DNA from: JBIOHJ01 sp044448905
Lineage (GTDB): Bacteria > Bacteroidota > Bacteroidia > AKYH767-A > OLB10
Reading direction: 5' to 3'
Assembly: GCA_044448905.1 (NCBI GenBank)
Contig: JBIOHJ010000032.1
Span: 1 to 27,248, forward strand
DNA length: 27,248 nt
Both the position numbers and the translations under genes were made by a program. Positions 23,400-27,248 of this stretch are shown one piece after another. Each line of letters starts with the position of its first letter. Within the stretch, counting starts at the first letter, position 1. The notes below the pieces were generated by a model that saw only the letters and a program-made list of their open reading frames with translations, did no database searches and had not been told where the DNA came from.

Positions 23400-25142
23400 T
23401 TAATCAATCCTGTAAACCGGATAGCGCTTATATGTTTTTTCAAAATAGGGCGAATGCGCATAAATAAAAGAAAGCTGCTTGAAAGAGTTATTGGTAAACG
23501 ATGAGTCGGTTTTTTGTTTTTGTTCGAATTCAACTTTTAATGCAGGATTATTTTTAAGAAGTTCTTCCGTTTTTTCTTCAAACACGTATGATGAGAACCA
23601 TTCCTTTTGCTGAAGCATGCTGTCAAAAAATCCCCATGCAAAATAGGAATCAACTCCCTGCGGTTCCAACGTTTCAACAATGTACCGGTTGCTTTCCTGG
23701 TTTGTATTGATAATCACATCACCTTTATAAAAATTAATTCGCTGTTTTTCCTTTCGCACTTCCGCTTTATTGTGAAGATAATGCCCTTCGTATGGTTCAC
23801 GTGGTGAAGAAAAATTTTCAATGTAATAAGCTTCTACTTCAATCGAAGTATCATTTGGAATTCGATTCATTTCAATTTTATTTAATGCCAGCAGCTCAAT
23901 TGCTTCTTTCCATGCCTGCGGAATAATGTATGCTTTTGGTTTTTCAATGGTAGTTGCTGATTTATATTCATCATAAAAGCGGATTTGTTTTTCAAACGGT
24001 GAACTGCGATCATAATACATCCGTTCAAGCCCAGTTACATTGCTTGGCTTATGTTTTGCTTCGTAGCCTTTAAAATTTATCAGTTCGTATTTTGTTGTAT
24101 CCAGTTTCCATTGCAGGTCGAAAGTCGATTTCGACTTACAGTCTGCTTTTGCTTCCATTCGCAGCGCTGCGATTTTTAAATAATTCTCAGATGTAAATTC
24201 AATAACCGATTGTAATAAATTGTAAGTTGACTGTACGCGCTGTGCAAACGGTTTGAACATGTGTGCTTCGGCTACAAGGCCTATCGTGTTAAACAAAGCC
24301 GCGTAGCCTGATGAAAACCTTGGAATCTCTAAAAATCCTGCTATGCCTTTTTCGGGTGTATCGTCATAATCAAATGAGTTTACATAGGTAATCATCTCAT
24401 CATTTTTTTCTTTCATCAATTTAAATAATGACGGAGTCATTTCTTTTTTCAAATATTCTCCGAGTACAGGATTTAATTTATTATGCTGCGTTGAAATCAG
24501 TGTCATCGTGTAAGGGTAGTCGGCACCGTCACTTACATGTGTATCAATAAATACATCGGGATCCCACTGTCGGAACAGTTGCGTAAATGATTTTGCGTTT
24601 TCCGAATCACATTTAATAAAATCGCGGTTCAGGTCAAGGTTGCGGGTGTTTCCTCGAAAACCGTATTCTTCCGGCCCATTTTGATTAGCCCGGCTGCAAC
24701 AGCTGCGGTTTAAAGCTCCATCAATATTATAAATGGGAATAATGCACACCACAACATGATTCAATAAAGCGGCTTTACTTTTATCGTGCAGGAAATCATA
24801 AGAAAATTTCATGCTGGCATCAATGCCATCCGGCTCACCGGGATGAATGCCATTGAGTATAAAAACTATTCTCTTGTTTTTATTTTTTATTGAAGCCGGG
24901 TTAAAATCCCCGTCATTTGAAATTACAAACAGGTGCAGCGGCTTGCCAATATCTGTCAATCCGCCCGTAATGAGTTTTGCATTGGTAAAATTCTCATCAA
25001 GCTGTTTATAAAATGAAATACATTCATCGTACGTTACGGTCTGATTGGTTAAATATTTAACGGGAGCATTTTGAGAAAATGTTTTTGCAATCGAAACGAA
25101 AAAATAACATAAAATAAATAATAACCCTATGTTGTTTTTCAT
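23400..25142 (-). CDS. secreted M14 family zinc carboxypeptidase
   Basis: A 580-residue exported metallopeptidase. From ATG 25142 the signal peptide runs through a strong hydrophobic core and is cut near TFS-Q24. An ATG at 25166 would add eight residues (MSILRVRF) and is less typical. The M14 domain keeps the zinc ligands His100 and Glu103 in GIHPGEPDG and His202 in DTHVSDG. It also has the substrate-binding segment RNLDLNRDF (167-174) and a probable catalytic Glu292 in AEAHMFKPF. The C-terminal part, about 330-580, is not recognised. No T9SS domain is present, so the enzyme may remain in the periplasm. Together with the S9 and M28 enzymes it suggests peptide scavenging. The specificity is unknown. 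Confidence 0.9.
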   Translation of the reverse strand: MKNNIGLLFILCYFFVSIAKTFSQNAPVKYLTNQTVTYDECISFYKQLDENFTNAKLITGGLTDIGKPLHLFVISNDGDFNPASIKNKNKRIVFILNGIHPGEPDGIDASMKFSYDFLHDKSKAALLNHVVVCIIPIYNIDGALNRSCCSRANQNGPEEYGFRGNTRNLDLNRDFIKCDSENAKSFTQLFRQWDPDVFIDTHVSDGADYPYTMTLISTQHNKLNPVLGEYLKKEMTPSLFKLMKEKNDEMITYVNSFDYDDTPEKGIAGFLEIPRFSSGYAALFNTIGLVAEAHMFKPFAQRVQSTYNLLQSVIEFTSENYLKIAALRMEAKADCKSKSTFDLQWKLDTTKYELINFKGYEAKHKPSNVTGLERMYYDRSSPFEKQIRFYDEYKSATTIEKPKAYIIPQAWKEAIELLALNKIEMNRIPNDTSIEVEAYYIENFSSPREPYEGHYLHNKAEVRKEKQRINFYKGDVIINTNQESNRYIVETLEPQGVDSYFAWGFFDSMLQQKEWFSSYVFEEKTEELLKNNPALKVEFEQKQKTDSSFTNNSFKQLSFIYAHSPYFEKTYKRYPVYRID

Positions 25143-25256
25143 AAATCGAACTCGGAGTATTGACATGGATGTTTAACCTGATAAAAAACACACAACCAGT
25201 CTAATTTATAATGCGCTAAAATAAAATATCTTTTTTAAAGGCGAAACAAAATTTTT

Positions 25257-25325
25257 GCCACTAAGACGCCAGGACACAAATGTTTACAAGGTTTTTTCCT
25301 TAGTGTTTCTTAGTGCCTTTGTGGC
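25257..25325. repeat. imperfect intergenic inverted repeat, GCCAC/AAG-CACTAAG family
   Basis: The ends GCCAC (25257-25261) and GTGGC (25321-25325) are complementary. The arms carry ACTAAGACGCC and TTAGTGTTTCTTAGTGCC, partly matching each other. It lies 31 bp after the YCF48-like stop on that gene's 3' side and about 115 bp before the M14 start. It is related in sequence to 12633-12735. Confidence 0.6.
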
Positions 25326-25356
25326 GATATTTTAATAATTAGGTTTTTTTAAAAGT

Positions 25357-27015
25357 TCAGTAACGGATAATTATTTTTCCGGTAAACGCTTTTTCATTAG
25401 CCGACTCAATCCTGTAAAAATAAATTCCTTTTGAAGTGTTTTCCTTCGGAACTCTTAGCGATTGTGCTGATGCAGCTTTATATGAAACTATTTCTCTCCC
25501 GTTAACATCAAAAATTTTCAATACTATGTTCTGTTTTTCAGCAGGCATTAAAAATAAAATCTCATTAGCCGTTTCCTGAATGGCAATTGCATTTCCGTCC
25601 TGCATAATTTCATTCATCCCCACATTCGTCACATTAAATGGCGCGGACATTGCCGTGCAGCCAAAAATATTTGTCACAATTACCGTGTACGTCCCGTTTT
25701 GAGTGACTACGTAGGTTTGCCCGGTTGCTCCCGGAATAATGACTCCGTTCAAGTACCATTGATTATTAGCCAGCGAACTTGAAATCAGCGTATCAAGATT
25801 TTGTGTAATAATGGGTGTGGCAGGCGGGGCATAAACAGTTACCTGTTTAATAGTTGTCGGGCTTATTCCACATATATTAGACGCGTTGACGTTGATATCA
25901 CCCGATGTAAGCCCGAATGCTACAGTAATCAAAGTATCGTTTTGCCCTGAAATAATAAAAGCCCCAGCCGGAACAGTCCACGTATATGATGTTGCAAGCG
26001 GTACCGGGCTTATCCAATAAACTGCCGTGTCGCCTACACATACAGCATTCGGTCCGTTAACAAAAGAAGGAGCTGAAGGAATACCGGGCGAGCACAACGC
26101 AACGTATTTTAAAATGGTTCCTAAAGTACCGCATGCATATCCCGTATCCGGATGAGGGAAGTGAACTCCGAGCAGGGTGTTTATCTGGATGCCTTGATTT
26201 ACATATGTAGTTCCGCCATCATTGGTAAATACAACTGCTCCGCCATCGCCCACCGTAAAACCCTGCTGCGAAGAGGAATAAAATGCTCCCCGCAAAGTTT
26301 GAGCAGTGATGCTTGTAAGCACATTCCAGTTGGTTCCCCCATCCACCGACTTTGCTATCGTACCCATACCGCCCGCGCAGTACACTGTATCGACTGTGGC
26401 GCAAAACACCGAAAGAAATCCATTGGCATGTGTGTAAGCCGTATCCCACGTGGTGCCGCCATCAGTAGTTTTTAAAATGATTCCGCTTAAAAATGTACCG
26501 AGGCTCGATGCTGCCCATCCCGTGTCATTATTAATGAAGCGAATCGAAATCAAATCCTGAGTGACACCGCTCGTTTGCTGCACCCAGGTATTTCCGGCAT
26601 CCGTTGTTTTCAGTATCACACCTCCTCCGCCAGCGCAGTAGCCGGTATCACGCGATGGAAAAAAAATAGAACGCAATAAATTAGTGGTGTTCGAAGTTTG
26701 TCCAATCCATGTGCTGCCCGAATCGGTAGTCATAATAATAGTGCCCTGTGCACCGCATGCATATCCTGTGGTATCATCAATAAAATAAACACTCCGCAAC
26801 GTATCAATGGTACCTGAGTTGAGCGCATACCAGTTGGTTCCACCGTCAGTGGTTTTAATCATCACTCCGTCAGAGCCGACAATATATCCAACCTGCGTAT
26901 TGGTAAAATAAACTCCGCGCAATTCTGCCGCGTTTCCGCTCACCTGCGCCACCCATTGTGACTGCGCTGCTGATGAAATAATAAGTAACAGTAAGGTAGT
27001 GATGTAGTTTTTCAT
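25357..27015 (-). CDS. secreted YCF48-like beta-propeller protein with T9SS sorting domain
   Basis: A 552-residue exported protein. From ATG 27015 the signal peptide ends near AQS-Q20. About seven propeller blades fill residues 28-305, each with an Asp-box such as TTDGGTNW (55-62), TTDSGSTW (96-103), TTDAGNTW (137-144), TTDGGTTW (183-190) and SVDGGTNW (223-230), preceded by a GY.CG..G strand. This is the YCF48/BNR type. An Ig/PKD-like region at about 315-395 and another at 400-465 follow. A T9SS sorting domain ends the chain (about 470-552), with LKIFDVNGREI, KGIYFYRIES and a basic end. An ATG at 27039 lies upstream of the predicted transcription start, so 27015 is preferred. It is a surface or secreted protein; the ligand is unknown. 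Confidence 0.9.
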   Translation of the reverse strand: MKNYITTLLLLIISSAAQSQWVAQVSGNAAELRGVYFTNTQVGYIVGSDGVMIKTTDGGTNWYALNSGTIDTLRSVYFIDDTTGYACGAQGTIIMTTDSGSTWIGQTSNTTNLLRSIFFPSRDTGYCAGGGGVILKTTDAGNTWVQQTSGVTQDLISIRFINNDTGWAASSLGTFLSGIILKTTDGGTTWDTAYTHANGFLSVFCATVDTVYCAGGMGTIAKSVDGGTNWNVLTSITAQTLRGAFYSSSQQGFTVGDGGAVVFTNDGGTTYVNQGIQINTLLGVHFPHPDTGYACGTLGTILKYVALCSPGIPSAPSFVNGPNAVCVGDTAVYWISPVPLATSYTWTVPAGAFIISGQNDTLITVAFGLTSGDINVNASNICGISPTTIKQVTVYAPPATPIITQNLDTLISSSLANNQWYLNGVIIPGATGQTYVVTQNGTYTVIVTNIFGCTAMSAPFNVTNVGMNEIMQDGNAIAIQETANEILFLMPAEKQNIVLKIFDVNGREIVSYKAASAQSLRVPKENTSKGIYFYRIESANEKAFTGKIIIRY

Positions 27016-27036
27016 AGGCTTGTTTTTTTGATACAT

Positions 27037-27066
27037 CAAAACTAAATATTAATTTGGAAAAACAAA
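27037..27066 (-). promoter_or_regulatory. promoter of the YCF48-like gene (TTTG, 18-bp spacer, TAGTTTTG)
   Basis: TTTG at 27066-27063 and TAGTTTTG at 27044-27037 on the minus strand are both perfect. The element ends 21 bases before ATG 27015 and overlaps the codon at 27039, which rules against that upstream start. Confidence 0.6.
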
Positions 27067-27126
27067 AGCAAATTTTCTGTATATCAAAATGTGGTTGCGG
27101 GTCATTCTAATCAGAAGCAAGTTTAG

Positions 27127-27188
27127 CTCTGCGTCTTTGTGTCTCTGCGTTTAAAAAAATTGAACGCAAATGCGCAGAGATGCAGAGG
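27127..27188. repeat. intergenic inverted repeat, CGCAGAG family
   Basis: The left arm (CTCTGCGTCTTTGTGTCTCT onward, 27127-27154) and the right arm (27161-27188) match at 21 of 28 positions around a short A-rich loop. The left arm is nearly identical to the complement of the right arm at 18500-18525. The rest of 27067-27248 has no feature I can support. Confidence 0.75.
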
Positions 27189-27248
27189 GGTCTTTCAAAC
27201 TCTATAAAGAGCAGAAAAATATAATACTCAGACCATTAACAAAAATCA

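Noticed and set aside
27016..27039. Upstream ATG for the YCF48-like protein
   Set aside because: It overlaps the -7 element, so it would not lie on the transcript; ATG 27015 yields a standard signal peptide.

Overview
The window reads as ordinary chromosome of a free-living or environmental Bacteroidota. The evidence is several secreted proteins ending in type IX secretion (T9SS) sorting domains, SprB-type repeats, TAnnTTTG promoter elements in front of most transcription units, start codons without Shine-Dalgarno sites, and a lipoprotein export signal of the Bacteroidota kind. GC content looks like roughly 40%. I cannot place it below phylum level with confidence. I see no phage, plasmid, transposase, CRISPR array, rRNA or tRNA.

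Layout. 1-3026 (minus): a TPR membrane protein, ribH and an S9 dipeptidyl peptidase cut by the window edge, probably one operon. 3242-4999 (plus): a surface lipoprotein. 5000-5725: the only long gene-free stretch, holding about twenty tandem copies of a 21-bp unit that stop just before the glmM promoter. 5726-7135 (plus): glmM. 7171-9727 (minus): an M28 peptidase and a small secreted protein, both with T9SS sorting domains. 9851-10984 (plus): a cysteine desulfurase. 10993-12572 (minus): a TolB-like propeller protein and a four-helix membrane protein. 12742-16058 (minus): uvrB and a membrane metallophosphoesterase. 16178-23396 (plus): ffh, folD, queE, a PorE-like TPR/propeller/OmpA protein, a kelch-SprB-T9SS protein and a small membrane protein. 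23400-27015 (minus): an M14 carboxypeptidase and a YCF48-like T9SS cargo.

How the genes fit together. The housekeeping genes cover riboflavin (ribH), one-carbon folate (folD), queuosine (queE), sulfur transfer (desulfurase), UDP-GlcNAc supply (glmM), DNA repair (uvrB) and membrane protein targeting (ffh). They are interleaved with an envelope and secretion set: four probable T9SS cargoes, one protein with the domain order of the T9SS component PorE, three exported peptidases (S9, M28, M14) and a surface lipoprotein.

The most unusual signals are non-coding: the 21-bp array upstream of glmM, and six intergenic inverted repeats that fall into at least three sequence families. No gene in the window looks like an undescribed system.
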